A program made the translations under genes and the position numbers. Shown here piece after piece: positions 1 through 8,810 of a stretch of DNA of 64,000 bases (positions within the stretch are counted from its first letter, which is position 1; each line of letters opens with the position of its first letter). Below the pieces are notes generated by a model. The model ran no database searches. It was not told where the DNA came from and saw only the letters and a list, made by a program, of their open reading frames with translations. Origin of the DNA: Psychrobacillus sp032154225 (lineage in GTDB: Bacteria; Bacillota; Bacilli; Bacillales_A; Planococcaceae); the NCBI RefSeq assembly GCF_032154225.1, contig NZ_JALDYF010000001.1, positions 620,001 to 684,000 on the forward strand, read 5' to 3'.

Positions 1-165
1 GATGGTAATGATAGGGTGAGAGAAGGTGACTGAGATTATTCCGGCTACTAAAGCCGAAAGAAACAAATATCTTTTTTTGTTTTCAATCCAACCAATTTTA
101 TTAGCGAATGCTAATACGGTATAGTTGAAAAAAGTATTAGTTGCAATCATTACTTCCGCGTACAT
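1..165 (-). CDS. spoIIGA: SpoIIGA, sigma-E processing protease (5' end only)
   Basis: SpoIIGA is the membrane aspartic protease that cleaves pro-sigma-E in the mother cell after it is signalled by SpoIIR from the forespore. Only the first 55 codons are in the window; the gene runs off the left edge. The start MYAEVMIATNTFFNYTVLAF is typical of the family, whose N-terminal half is a membrane domain, and the visible part is hydrophobic. The ATG at 165 follows a perfect Shine-Dalgarno sequence, AAAGGAGGAGAG. Position after ftsZ matches the B. subtilis ftsZ-(bpr)-spoIIGA-sigE order. The catalytic aspartate lies outside the window. Confidence 0.85.
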   Translation of the reverse strand, partial: MYAEVMIATNTFFNYTVLAFANKIGWIENKKRYLFLSALVAGIISVTFSHPIITI

Positions 166-186
166 AACTCTCCTCCTTTTGACTAA

Positions 187-252
187 ATCGTAACACGACT
201 TTTGTAAGAAAAATGTCAAATGAACGGTGCAAAACATTCTTTTTTTACGACA
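187..252 (-). promoter_or_regulatory. Spo0A-type sigma-A promoter of spoIIGA with long spacer
   Basis: Read on the minus strand, a perfect -35 TTGACA (219-214) is followed 21 bp later by TACGAT (192-187). This spacer is too long for ordinary sigma-A use but resembles the B. subtilis spoIIG promoter, whose 22 bp spacer makes it depend on Spo0A~P. A TGTCGTA motif (252-246), one base from the 0A box TGTCGAA, lies 26 bp upstream of the -35. Confidence 0.6.
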
Positions 253-398
253 AGAAATGCAGAGTTTCCTGTGTTCAACACAATTCAAGAATAGTTCTGA
301 ATAGTACGGAAGTTGTTTCGGGCACGGGGACAAGAAAAACTGGAAAAAAAACGAGCTAAAAGAGGCCCGGTCCTTTAAAAGCAAAACATCTTAGTCAC

Positions 399-1070
399 GC
401 AGTTTCCGGCTCACTCTAGGCTTCACATTATAGGCTATACGATGAAGGGGAAATTTTTAAAATGTGTTGGAAGCGGCTATACCACTTCCAACACATTTTT
501 TGTTCAGTCATCATATAGCAAATCAAAAATTCGCCTTCCGTTCGCTAGAAACATCATAGCAAAGTAGCTAAATACTTTTGGCAATAGAAGAAGCAAGCTC
601 ATTCAATCTAGTAAGCAGGCCGCCAAAGATACAATTTTGGTGTCTCTTTGTAGTTTTTTAGAAAGAGGCACTTCTACATTTGGACATAAAGTGGAGAGGT
701 AGATGACTAATTTGCTTCGCACGAAAATTGTCAGTCTATTTCTTACTAGAGTTGTTGATGAACTTTTTTCTTCCTCTTACATGAAAGGGCTTAAGTAGAA
801 AGAACATGAATACACTCCTATAAGCAGGATGGATGTAGTGAAAAGCGGGGACACCAGCGGGAATAGCGGATGTTTTCTGCGATGAGTAACCGCAGGAGCA
901 CCAAGCTGAAAGCCACGCAAGAAAGAAACTGGCCAAACTTTATTTGGCCAGTTTCTTTGCGACTAGGAGATTGAAGCCGTGCCCCGCGTCCGCTTGTAAC
1001 GAAATTCACTTCATTCATTCCTCTCTATTTATACCGTAAACCCAATGTTCATAGGATATTTATATATAAT
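399..1070 (+). repeat. Dispersed intergenic repeat, copy A
   Basis: First of five related copies (others near 28783, 39783, 48614 and 55192). It begins with a CAGTTT..GGCTTCACATT block, then a nested hairpin whose outer arms are GCTATACGATGA/TCATCATATAGC and whose inner arms contain TGTGTTGGAAG/CTTCCAACACA. A second hairpin around 618-650 and a GC-rich tail ending near CGCTTGTAACGAAAT follow. Copy A is the only one lying between two codirectional genes (ftsZ and spoIIGA); the other four are between convergent genes. It explains why ftsZ and spoIIGA are about 960 bp apart. Most open frames inside it are incidental. Confidence 0.85.
703..798 (+). other. Possible 31-codon reading frame inside repeat copy A
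   Basis: An ATG preceded by GGAGAGGTAG opens a 31-codon frame (MTNLLRTKIV..., ending YMKGLK). The same start and first residues recur in copy B (29080, MTNLLCTKIVDLF) and copy D (48919, MTNLLRLKIAG), while copies C and E have lost the ATG or the frame. It may be the decayed remnant of a peptide once carried by the element, or chance conservation of repeat DNA. Confidence 0.25.
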
Positions 1071-1080
1071 TTCTTTTCAA

Positions 1081-1120
1081 AAAAAAATAAGCAACCACCA
1101 TTTTTCGGTGATTGCTTTTT
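1081..1120 (-). terminator. Rho-independent terminator of ftsZ
   Basis: On the minus strand the stem AAGCAATCACC/GGTGGTTGCTT with a short A-rich loop is followed by a run of T, immediately after the ftsZ stop codon. Confidence 0.85.
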
Positions 1121-1128
1121 AAAACGAT

Positions 1129-2286
1129 TTAGTTTCTTCTTTGACGATTTCGTAAGAATGTTGGAATATCCAAAGCATCCTCTTGTTGATAATTCGTCGC
1201 TGGGCGCTCTTGTTGAACAGGCTGTTGATGCTGTTCTTCTTTACGCTGTTCACGAACTGGCGGTGTCGTCGCTGCTTGTTGCGATCTAGCAGCACCAAAA
1301 CCAGTACCTCTTGGTTGTTTTTGCATAACAATTTCTTCATTAAATCCTGTTGCAATAACCGTAACAATAATTTCGTCTTTCAAATTATCATTAATAACAG
1401 AACCGAAAATCATATTTACTTCTTCGTCTGAAGCAGAAGCAACAATATCAGCCGCCTCTTGTACTTCAAATAAGCTTAAATTAGATCCACCAGTAATGTT
1501 CATCAATACTCCCGTTGCTCCGTCAATAGACGTTTCAAGAAGTGGACTCGAAATCGCTTTTTTCGCTGCTTCTGCAGCACGATTTTCTCCACCTGAAATA
1601 CCGATACCCATCAAAGCAGCACCTTTGTTTGACATAATTGTTTTTACATCGGCGAAATCCAAATTGATCAATCCTGGAACAGCGATCAAATCGGAAATAC
1701 CTTGAACCCCTTGTCGTAAAACATTATCCGCTTCTCTAAACGCTTCAAGCATTGGTGTATTTTTATCTACAATTTCTAGAAGTCGATCGTTCGGAATAAC
1801 AATTAGTGTATCTACTGCTTCTTTCATCATGCCAATACCGCCTACAGCTTGTGTAGAACGTTTACGGCCTTCAAAAGTAAAAGGACGAGTAACAACACCA
1901 ACTGTTAATGCACCTAAATCACGCGCAATTTGTGCAATAACAGGAGCCGCTCCAGTTCCAGTTCCGCCACCCATACCAGCAGTAACGAACACCATATCAG
2001 CGCCTTTTAACGCTTCTTCAATCTGTTCTTTACTTTCTTCAGCAGCTTTTTTACCAACCTCAGGGTTTGCACCTGCTCCTAGCCCACGCGTTAACTTGCC
2101 ACCGATTTGTAATTTCACTTCGGCTTTCGACATATTAAGCGCTTGTGCATCTGTGTTAACAGCAATAAAATCAACACCTTGCACCCCATGTTCGATCATA
2201 CGGTTAACAGCATTATTTCCACCGCCACCTACTCCAATAACTTTAATGATAGCTAATTGTTCATCGTTCGTCTCGAATTCTAGCAT
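1129..2286 (-). CDS. ftsZ: Cell division GTPase FtsZ
   Basis: FtsZ is the tubulin-like GTPase that polymerises into the Z ring and directs septum formation, including the polar sporulation septum. At 385 residues it has family length. The signature GGGTGTGAAP is at residues 106-115. A Gln-rich flexible linker spans about 320-370, and the C-terminal peptide DIPTFLRNRQRRN, which binds FtsA, SepF and EzrA, ends the protein. The ATG follows AGGAGG with good spacing. It is the last gene of the division cluster, 41 bp after ftsA, and has its own terminator. Confidence 0.98.
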   Translation of the reverse strand: MLEFETNDEQLAIIKVIGVGGGGNNAVNRMIEHGVQGVDFIAVNTDAQALNMSKAEVKLQIGGKLTRGLGAGANPEVGKKAAEESKEQIEEALKGADMVFVTAGMGGGTGTGAAPVIAQIARDLGALTVGVVTRPFTFEGRKRSTQAVGGIGMMKEAVDTLIVIPNDRLLEIVDKNTPMLEAFREADNVLRQGVQGISDLIAVPGLINLDFADVKTIMSNKGAALMGIGISGGENRAAEAAKKAISSPLLETSIDGATGVLMNITGGSNLSLFEVQEAADIVASASDEEVNMIFGSVINDNLKDEIIVTVIATGFNEEIVMQKQPRGTGFGAARSQQAATTPPVREQRKEEQHQQPVQQERPATNYQQEDALDIPTFLRNRQRRN

Positions 2287-2327
2287 GTTATTGCCTCCTG
2301 TATTCTTTCGCTATATTCCCTGTATTT

Positions 2328-3614
2328 TTATTCAAAAAACTTGTCGATAAATTTCTTTGCTTTTGCTATTGCGCCTTCTTTGTTTTCATTCATTTGAGTA
2401 GTTTGTTTTTGCTTTTTCGTACTTGCAACTGTTTCAGTATGTGCCACTTGTGTTAATGCATGGCTATTACCAACTTTACCATAAAAAACATCTTCTTTAT
2501 AGGCATATCTTATAAGCCCAACCGCCGTTGTATATTGTGGCTCTCTAACACCAATATAATCTGGAGTATATAATCTAACTCTAGTTTGTAAAATATGTCG
2601 AGCTAGTTGACCAATTCCTTCTAGTTTAGAAACGCCGCCTGTAATTACTACTCCCCCCGGAAGATCTTGTAATCCCATACGGTAAAATTCTTCTAATACT
2701 AATTCGAATAACTCTTCTAATCGAACACCAATTATATCGGCAATATAACGCTGTGAATATTGTTCTTTCATATCCGCACCAATTACTGGTACTTCAAAAA
2801 GCTCATCATCAGAAGCATCATCGTAGAAAGCATGTCCATATTGTAATTTAATCATTTCTGCTTGCTCTGTTGGTGTTTTTAATACAATAGACAAGTCTTT
2901 TGTAATATGGTCCCCACCGACAGGGATAACAGATGTATTGATTAAATTACCTTCGTTGAAGATTGCTATTGTCGTAGAACCTCCACCAATATCAATATAG
3001 GCAGTACCATGATTTTTTTCATCTTCTGTAAGAGCAAAATGACCACCTGCTAAAGGCTGTAAATATATCTCTCTAATAGATAGACCCGCTCTCTCTACAC
3101 ATCTTAAAACATTATGTAAAATTGTTTTCGATGTAGTCATCATTGTTCCATCCATCTCTAAACGAGTTCCTATCATTCCACGTGGATCTTTTATTTCTTC
3201 TAAATGATCTACGATAAACTGTTTCGGAACAATGTTAATAAGCTCACGTTCAGGTGGAATAGACATTACTTGAGCTGACTCGATGACACGTTCTAAATCT
3301 CCATCTGTAATCTCTCGGTCTTCTCTATTAACCGCAACTACACCTTTAACATTTTGGATATTCGCTAAATTAGCAGGAATACCTAATACAATTTCTTGTA
3401 TGGACATTCCGATCATTCTCTCTGCTTCGCCAACCGCTTTCTTTATCGATTGAACGGTTGCGTCTATATCCACAATAGTACCTTTACGGATACCATTTGA
3501 CTTTACATTACCTACACCTATTACATGCAGCGAGTCTTCACTCATTTCACCGATTAACACTTTTATGGAAGACGATCCAATATCTAGCGATACGTATAAT
3601 TCTGATTGATTCAA
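2328..3614 (-). CDS. ftsA: Cell division protein FtsA
   Basis: FtsA is the actin-fold ATPase that tethers FtsZ filaments to the membrane. The N-terminus LYVSLDIGSSSIKVLIGE is the first phosphate-binding segment and AYIDIGGGSTTIAIF (about residues 205-220) the second. The SHS2 1C domain lies between about 85 and 160, and the C-terminal KAKKFIDKFFE is the expected amphipathic membrane-binding helix. The start is TTG at 3614, placed 7 bases after AGGAGGTG. It pairs with ftsZ downstream; 112 bp separate it from sbp upstream, enough for an internal promoter, although I could not identify a convincing one. Confidence 0.97.
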   Translation of the reverse strand: MNQSELYVSLDIGSSSIKVLIGEMSEDSLHVIGVGNVKSNGIRKGTIVDIDATVQSIKKAVGEAERMIGMSIQEIVLGIPANLANIQNVKGVVAVNREDREITDGDLERVIESAQVMSIPPERELINIVPKQFIVDHLEEIKDPRGMIGTRLEMDGTMMTTSKTILHNVLRCVERAGLSIREIYLQPLAGGHFALTEDEKNHGTAYIDIGGGSTTIAIFNEGNLINTSVIPVGGDHITKDLSIVLKTPTEQAEMIKLQYGHAFYDDASDDELFEVPVIGADMKEQYSQRYIADIIGVRLEELFELVLEEFYRMGLQDLPGGVVITGGVSKLEGIGQLARHILQTRVRLYTPDYIGVREPQYTTAVGLIRYAYKEDVFYGKVGNSHALTQVAHTETVASTKKQKQTTQMNENKEGAIAKAKKFIDKFFE

Positions 3615-3726
3615 CCCGTGGCACCTCCTAATAACTCTATATTTATTATTCTATTGTATAAAACATATAAAGTCTAAAATTTTCTAAACAAATAGTTATC
3701 TTTTTTCCATTCATCCTTAAAATTAC

Positions 3727-4077
3727 CTATACATTTTTTCTTTCAGACCATTTTGTTAAAATAATCCTTCGTATGACTGCAATATTTTGGAATAAACGAA
3801 CACCAAAAGCAAATATTGCAGCTAAGTATAAATCTACTCCCAGATGGACTCCTAAAAATGCCAGAGCTGCCGCTAAAGCAATATTAAAGAAAAATCCAGA
3901 CACAAATACTTTATCGTCATACACTTGTTGTAATTGAGCTCTAATCCCACCAAAAAGTGTATCTAATGCAGCTAAAACAGCTATTGATAAATAACTTTCA
4001 TAAACATCTGGAATTTGAATATCAGTTAAGAGACCTAACGAAATTCCAAGTATTAAACCTAATAGCGGCAACCACAT
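3727..4077 (-). CDS. sbp: Small basic protein Sbp (DUF1290)
   Basis: A 116-residue membrane protein of the DUF1290 family, which lies just upstream of ftsA in Bacillus and relatives. Its function is not established, although its constant position implies a role connected to division. I see three to four hydrophobic segments (about 1-15, 30-42, 58-78 and 84-96) and the family stretch LAALDTLFGGIRAQL (about 34-48). The basic C-terminus (RRIILTKWSERK) is probably cytoplasmic. The ATG follows GGAGGAG and starts 4 bp after the stop of ylxX. Confidence 0.9.
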   Translation of the reverse strand: MWLPLLGLILGISLGLLTDIQIPDVYESYLSIAVLAALDTLFGGIRAQLQQVYDDKVFVSGFFFNIALAAALAFLGVHLGVDLYLAAIFAFGVRLFQNIAVIRRIILTKWSERKNV

Positions 4078-4081
4078 ATAG

Positions 4082-4801
4082 TCATTCTCCTCCTGGAACT
4101 TCTAATAGAAATTGTTTACTAATTGATTGATCATATGCAGATATTCTTATACTCGTTTCAGGCTCTCCAATTTTCAATCGCAAATTATCAATAAAAAAAT
4201 CGTCCCCGATGGCTGAAGCTACTAACTGATTATACATTTTTTTTGCATCTTCAAATGATGAGGTCCCTATTCTTATTTTAAATGGAGCACTTCGTACAGC
4301 TAAATTATTCACCGTCGTTTTTCCATTCACATCTCTTATAGCAGATGAATAAATAATACGTTTGCCATCCACCTCTACCGCTTTTGCTTTAAAGCTATTC
4401 ACATCGTTTACAAAACGAATGAGTAAATCAGGAGAAATTTCACTTATCACTTGTCCTACTGCAATGCTTTCAAGAGATGGCTCTACAACAATTGTTAAAC
4501 CAGGACCTATAAACTCCTCTAACCCAATATCTTTTTTCAACTTATTTACCGTATCATTTAATGCAATTTCAGGGCTATCACTCATCATATTTTCGTATTT
4601 CCCGATCGTTTCTTCCAACACCCGCACTTCGGATAAGAGCTCTGAATGTAATTCTTTTTCTTTCGCTAGCTCTTGTCGAATTGCCCAAACATCCCTCGTA
4701 TCTCGCGTTTCTGGGTCGCGAACTGTATTATATTGAACCGCCAACATAAAGCCAACAATTAACAAAATAAGTGTAAACCGAATATAGACGGTTTTTTTCA
4801 T
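4082..4801 (-). CDS. ylxX: DUF881 membrane protein YlxX
   Basis: One of two adjacent DUF881 paralogues between divIB and sbp, as in B. subtilis. There is a single transmembrane segment near residues 6-22, a short coiled-coil stretch (about 40-70), and an extracellular domain with GPGLTIVVEP. No enzymatic activity is known for the family. I place the start at ATG 4801 (MKKTVYIRF), which has GGTGGAGG upstream and gives 239 residues; the longer frame from 4837 would begin inside the Shine-Dalgarno region. The gene lies 22 bp after ylxW. Confidence 0.85.
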   Translation of the reverse strand: MKKTVYIRFTLILLIVGFMLAVQYNTVRDPETRDTRDVWAIRQELAKEKELHSELLSEVRVLEETIGKYENMMSDSPEIALNDTVNKLKKDIGLEEFIGPGLTIVVEPSLESIAVGQVISEISPDLLIRFVNDVNSFKAKAVEVDGKRIIYSSAIRDVNGKTTVNNLAVRSAPFKIRIGTSSFEDAKKMYNQLVASAIGDDFFIDNLRLKIGEPETSIRISAYDQSISKQFLLEVPGGE

Positions 4802-4823
4802 TATTCGGCCTCCTCCACCTTGT

Positions 4824-5543
4824 TTAATTTTTGTCATCTCGTAAAGCAGGCATCATTATTTTACTTTTTTCTTCGACTGTTATGACTATATTATCGCTTG
4901 TTAACTGGTCTACAACTCCACCACCAAGATTTACTGAAGCGAGTAATACAGAAGGATCTCCAACTGCTTCTACTGTAAACGGAGCCGGAAACGTTTTTCC
5001 ATCCACTGTAATAACAGGTCCAGTACATCGGATAAATGAATTTGCATGGAGCCTTTGTCCATTTATAGAAATGGCTTCTGCACCGGAAATTTTCAACTCA
5101 TTAATAACTTTGAAAACATGACTTTCATGGACAATATAGTCATTGGGATTTTCTTGCGCTGGATTATATGCCCCGTCCTGTAAAGAAACGGATACCCCTT
5201 TTCCTTGAGAAGGTAAATCACCTATTAATAACCTTAAAAATTCCGCTTCTTTTACTAAACCTTCGACGCTTTCTTCACTATCCACAAGCGATTGTTCTGA
5301 TTCCCTAATTGCTTGCTGTTTATCATTAATTTCTTCTGTCAGTTCTTTATTTCTTTCTTTTTGTTCAATTAGCTCTTCTTTATATTTTTCCTGCTCATTA
5401 AATTGAACGGATGTAGTTTTTTCTGAAGTTGTCTTTTCAGAAGAAACGCTATAAGAGTATGCGAGTATAAATCCTAACACTAAACTGACAAGCGAAAGAA
5501 GTACCCTTCCGCGAAAAGGCTTTTTAAGGGGTTTGTTCTTCAT
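4824..5543 (-). CDS. ylxW: DUF881 membrane protein YlxW
   Basis: Second DUF881 protein, 239 residues. It has a short basic N-terminus, a membrane anchor at about 14-34, a strongly charged coiled-coil segment at about 45-100 (QEKYKEELIEQKERNKELTEE) and an extracytoplasmic DUF881 domain with GKGVSVSLQDGAY. The function is unknown. ATG 5543 is chosen because GGGGAGGTGG lies just upstream; this start overlaps the 3' end of divIB by 20 bases, which suggests translational coupling. Both DUF881 genes sit inside the division operon. Confidence 0.85.
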   Translation of the reverse strand: MKNKPLKKPFRGRVLLSLVSLVLGFILAYSYSVSSEKTTSEKTTSVQFNEQEKYKEELIEQKERNKELTEEINDKQQAIRESEQSLVDSEESVEGLVKEAEFLRLLIGDLPSQGKGVSVSLQDGAYNPAQENPNDYIVHESHVFKVINELKISGAEAISINGQRLHANSFIRCTGPVITVDGKTFPAPFTVEAVGDPSVLLASVNLGGGVVDQLTSDNIVITVEEKSKIMMPALRDDKN

Positions 5544-6342
5544 CCTCTTCCACCACCTCCCCATTTACGGCTTCCTCTTCCGTCGTTTCCTTTGGACGAT
5601 ATAAAGCGTCATAAGACTGAAAAAATGACCCAACTTCTAAATCGATAACTCCTTTTACACCTGGTTCAATTTGACTCACGATAGACGGATAAAAATTCAT
5701 CTTTTCAGAGAAAGAAGGGATTAATGATAGTACTTCATTGCCATCGTTCATAAATAGTTGAATGGAGTACGCATCATTAGTAGTTGGTGTGTAATTAATT
5801 TGTGAAATCATCCACAACACTTCTATATTCAACTTTTTCAATTCTTTAATAAGACGAATTCTTATTTTTTCATCATCAAAGCCTGAAATAATAGGTCCAT
5901 CTATCGGCAAAACTTGTCCATCTGTTTGAAGAAACTTGCCGTTTTCAAGAATGCTCTGTAAATGACCTTCTTTTTCCATATAAGCAACTTGCTTATACTC
6001 ATCCACTTGAATATGAACGGCTGTTAACCAATTACGATCAACCTCTACAGACTTTACCCAATCATTTTGCTCTATTTTTTCTCGAATATCCTTTACTCCA
6101 AACCCCCACATCGATTCTCCCAACTTCAAAGAACTTTGCTCCATATACTGTTCTTTTGGAACAAGGACAGCTCCTCCTATTGTGATCGTTTGGATTTGAC
6201 TATAGGATGACTGAAAATAAAGTACGATAAGTATTGTAGTGACAAAGAGAAGAAGTAGAATGGAAAACTTTCTATTTGTCCTTCTTCGTCTACGCGCCTT
6301 CAACGTAGGAATGCGATCTTCAATATCAATGATTTTTTCCAT
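5524..6342 (-). CDS. divIB: Cell division protein DivIB (FtsQ)
   Basis: DivIB/FtsQ is a bitopic membrane protein of the divisome that stabilises the FtsL-DivIC complex, and in B. subtilis it is also needed for sporulation septation. The 272 residues show a basic cytoplasmic N-terminus (KARRRRRTNRK), one transmembrane helix at about 27-46, a POTRA domain at about 50-118 (IQTITIGGAVLVPKEQ...DNWV-type pattern) and a beta domain. The acidic tail EEDEEQTP probably forms the usual disordered gamma region. ATG 6342 follows GGGAGGCGG. It directly follows spoVE, where Bacillus has murG and murB in between. Confidence 0.95.
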   Translation of the reverse strand: MEKIIDIEDRIPTLKARRRRRTNRKFSILLLLFVTTILIVLYFQSSYSQIQTITIGGAVLVPKEQYMEQSSLKLGESMWGFGVKDIREKIEQNDWVKSVEVDRNWLTAVHIQVDEYKQVAYMEKEGHLQSILENGKFLQTDGQVLPIDGPIISGFDDEKIRIRLIKELKKLNIEVLWMISQINYTPTTNDAYSIQLFMNDGNEVLSLIPSFSEKMNFYPSIVSQIEPGVKGVIDLEVGSFFQSYDALYRPKETTEEEAVNGEVVEEDEEQTP

Positions 6343-6360
6343 TCTACCGCCTCCCTTCTG

Positions 6361-7398
6361 TTAATGATGCTTTGACAGGTTTAGAATGATACCGATTATT
6401 CCCCAAGTCGTTACTAATGAAGATCCACCGTAGCTTATGAATGGTAATGTAACTCCTGTTACAGGAAGTAAGCCTGTTACAACACCCATATTTAAAAACG
6501 TTTGCACGGCAAGCAAAGATACAAATCCGATAATCGTTAGCTGTGCTGTTCGAGTTTTTGCACGTATTGCAAGTGCAAAACCCGTCGTGAAAAATAGAAC
6601 AAAAGCCGATATAACGATGAACCCACCTAAAAACCCAGTTTCTTCCAATAGGATAGAAAAGATAAAATCATTTTGCGGTTCAGGTAAATATAAAAATTTT
6701 TGTCTACTATTGCCGTATCCGAATCCAAACAAACCTGCTGGACCAACTGCAAGCAATGACTGGATTGCTTGAAACCCAGAGCCAAGCGGATCTTCCCATG
6801 GGTCAAGAAAAGCTTTAATACGCACTAAACGATATGGTGCGGACACGATTAATAATACAAAAGCGACAATTCCAGACATTCCAATACCGACGAAAAACTT
6901 TAGAGGAAGGCCCGCTGCAAAAAGTAAAAAAAACGCAGCAACAACTAAAACAAAAGCAGAACCAAAATCTGGTTGTAACATAATAAAGCTAATTGGAAGC
7001 AATAGTATGAAGGCACTCTTCATATATACAGTTCGCTTCTTCTTTTTTTTATCTGCTAATGAAAATGCAAGCATTCCTAAAACCGCAATTTTAGCAAGTT
7101 CTGCTGGTTGAAAATTCATAAACCCTAATGAAATCCAGCTTTGCGAACCATTTCGAACTACTCCTATACCTGGAATTAAAACCCCAATTAAAAATACAAT
7201 GGAAAGTATATATATTGAATTCCAAAATAAAGGGAGTTGAACAAAACGTTTATTTCGTATAAATAATGCACCAAGTATGCCAACTACTAAATAACTTGCT
7301 TGCTTAAAAGCAAATGGCAGTTGATCTTTGTAATGTATCTCACTCCAATAAGAGCCGGCAGAGTGCACAAAGAAAATACCGATTATCGATAAAAACAA
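6361..7398 (-). CDS. spoVE: SpoVE/FtsW-family (SEDS) glycosyltransferase; start unclear
   Basis: A SEDS-family peptidoglycan polymerase. Its location after murD and a second FtsW at 52680 make this the SpoVE homologue, which builds spore cortex with SpoVD. About ten membrane segments are visible, with the conserved SEDS loops GVVRNGSQSWI, FQPAELAKI and the C-terminal TLPFISYGGSS. The start is a problem: the given TTG at 7398 lacks a Shine-Dalgarno sequence and cuts the first membrane helix. The frame continues upstream (SKDKRTLLFISAV) to ATG 7446, but codon 3 there is TAG. Either the gene carries a nonsense mutation or it uses an unusual start. Confidence 0.85.
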   Translation of the reverse strand: MFLSIIGIFFVHSAGSYWSEIHYKDQLPFAFKQASYLVVGILGALFIRNKRFVQLPLFWNSIYILSIVFLIGVLIPGIGVVRNGSQSWISLGFMNFQPAELAKIAVLGMLAFSLADKKKKKRTVYMKSAFILLLPISFIMLQPDFGSAFVLVVAAFFLLFAAGLPLKFFVGIGMSGIVAFVLLIVSAPYRLVRIKAFLDPWEDPLGSGFQAIQSLLAVGPAGLFGFGYGNSRQKFLYLPEPQNDFIFSILLEETGFLGGFIVISAFVLFFTTGFALAIRAKTRTAQLTIIGFVSLLAVQTFLNMGVVTGLLPVTGVTLPFISYGGSSLVTTWGIIGIILNLSKHH

Positions 7399-7453
7399 AA
7401 CTGCCGATATGAAAAGTAATGTTCTTTTATCTTTCGACTAGTTCATCCCTTCG

Positions 7454-8809
7454 TTATTCTTCCAAAGCAAGTACTTGTTCGATAAACTCATCTCCGCGGA
7501 GTTCAAAGCTTTCGTATTGGTCCCAGCTAGCACAAGCGGGAGATAATAATATGACATACCCTTCTTCCGAAGCTTTCACACTTTCCTTTACAGCATCCAC
7601 TAAATTCGTAACTTGAATGACAGATTGTATGCCATGCAGTTCTCCAAATTGTTGCAAACGAGCGGCTGTTTCGCCAAAGTGCACTAATGCTTTCACATTA
7701 TGTAAGTAAGGGATTAATTCATCAAATGAATGTCCTCGATCAACACCACCTGCGATTAAAATAATTGGTTCTGAAAAACCTTCTAATGCACTTTTCGTTG
7801 CCAAAGCATTCGTTGCCTTCGAATCATTATAAAATTTCCGACTTTGCCATTCACGAACAAATTGTGTACGATGCTTTACCCCGTGGAAAGTAGAAAGAAT
7901 ATGCATAATATGTTCCAGCGAACAATCCATTAATAATGCAGCCGCAGTGGCAGCTAATACATTTTCTAAGTTATGCCTTCCTCGCAGTGCAATTATGGAA
8001 CGTTCGAATAATTTTTCCCCATTCCAGTACACATTTAAATCATCTGCACTAATTCCATCAGGCATCTTTTTACTCACATAGAAAGGGATTTTCTTCGCCT
8101 TACTTTGTAAAGCATAATTAGCAACAATTTCTTGTTCTGCGTTATAAATAAACCAATCAGAAGCATCTTGTGTTTTTGTTATATTGAATTTTGCATCCGT
8201 ATACTCTTCAAAATCATGATGATAATCTAAATGTGCTTCATAAAGGTTCAACAAAATGGCAATTTTCGGTTTCAATTGCTCCGTCCCCATCAATTGAAAA
8301 GAAGATAATTCCGTTACAATAACATCTTCTACCGTTGCTTCCGCAGCTACTGCACTCGCAACCGTCCCAATATTTCCAGCGATTAGTGGATTTTTATGTC
8401 CCGCTGCTAGTATGTCAAATATTAACGTTGTCGTCGTTGTTTTCCCATTTGAACCAGTTATACCAATCATAGGCGCATCGCTAATTCGATAAGCAAGCTC
8501 TACTTCTGTCCAAACAGGTATATTACGTTTTTTCGCTTCCGCAATAACCGAATTCGTATAAGGTATTCCTGGGTTTTTTACAATAAGACTAAAGCCTTCA
8601 TCCAGTAAATCCTCTGGATGACTTCCACAAATGACCGTCAGCCCTTTAGAAAGTAAATATTGGGCATTATCATTTTGCTCAAATGGCTTAGAGTCATTCA
8701 CCGTCACAAATGCTCCTAAATCATGCAAAATTTCAGCTGCGGCCGTTCCACTTTTTGCAAGTCCCAATACAAGGATTTTTTTATGATGCACATCAGGTAA
8801 CTGCTTCAT
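7454..8809 (-). CDS. murD: UDP-MurNAc-L-Ala:D-Glu ligase MurD
   Basis: MurD adds D-glutamate to UDP-MurNAc-L-alanine in the cytoplasm, the second step of stem-peptide assembly. The N-terminal Rossmann motif LGLAKSGTAAA binds the UDP substrate, GITGSNGKTTTT (about 112-123) is the ATP loop, and later ligase blocks such as FYNDSKATNALAT and ILLSPACASWDQY are intact. I use ATG 8809 (MKQLPDVHHKK, 451 residues), one base after the mraY stop, because GGGGAGGTG precedes it. A longer frame from 8827 has no supporting ribosome site. Confidence 0.96.
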   Translation of the reverse strand: MKQLPDVHHKKILVLGLAKSGTAAAEILHDLGAFVTVNDSKPFEQNDNAQYLLSKGLTVICGSHPEDLLDEGFSLIVKNPGIPYTNSVIAEAKKRNIPVWTEVELAYRISDAPMIGITGSNGKTTTTTLIFDILAAGHKNPLIAGNIGTVASAVAAEATVEDVIVTELSSFQLMGTEQLKPKIAILLNLYEAHLDYHHDFEEYTDAKFNITKTQDASDWFIYNAEQEIVANYALQSKAKKIPFYVSKKMPDGISADDLNVYWNGEKLFERSIIALRGRHNLENVLAATAAALLMDCSLEHIMHILSTFHGVKHRTQFVREWQSRKFYNDSKATNALATKSALEGFSEPIILIAGGVDRGHSFDELIPYLHNVKALVHFGETAARLQQFGELHGIQSVIQVTNLVDAVKESVKASEEGYVILLSPACASWDQYESFELRGDEFIEQVLALEE

Positions 8810-8810
8810 C

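Noticed and set aside
736..1018. Overlapping minus-strand frames of about 66 codons with ...FHYIHPAYRSVFMFFL...
   Set aside because: They lie in repeat copy A and recur in copy E only because the DNA is repeated; no ribosome site and no conserved family.
1829..2350. 173-codon plus-strand frame opposite ftsZ
   Set aside because: Shadow of ftsZ; Pro/Ala-rich artefact of the opposite strand.
3615..3726. Dedicated ftsA promoter between sbp and ftsA
   Set aside because: The gap is very AT-rich with several -10-like strings, but no pair with acceptable spacing stood out.
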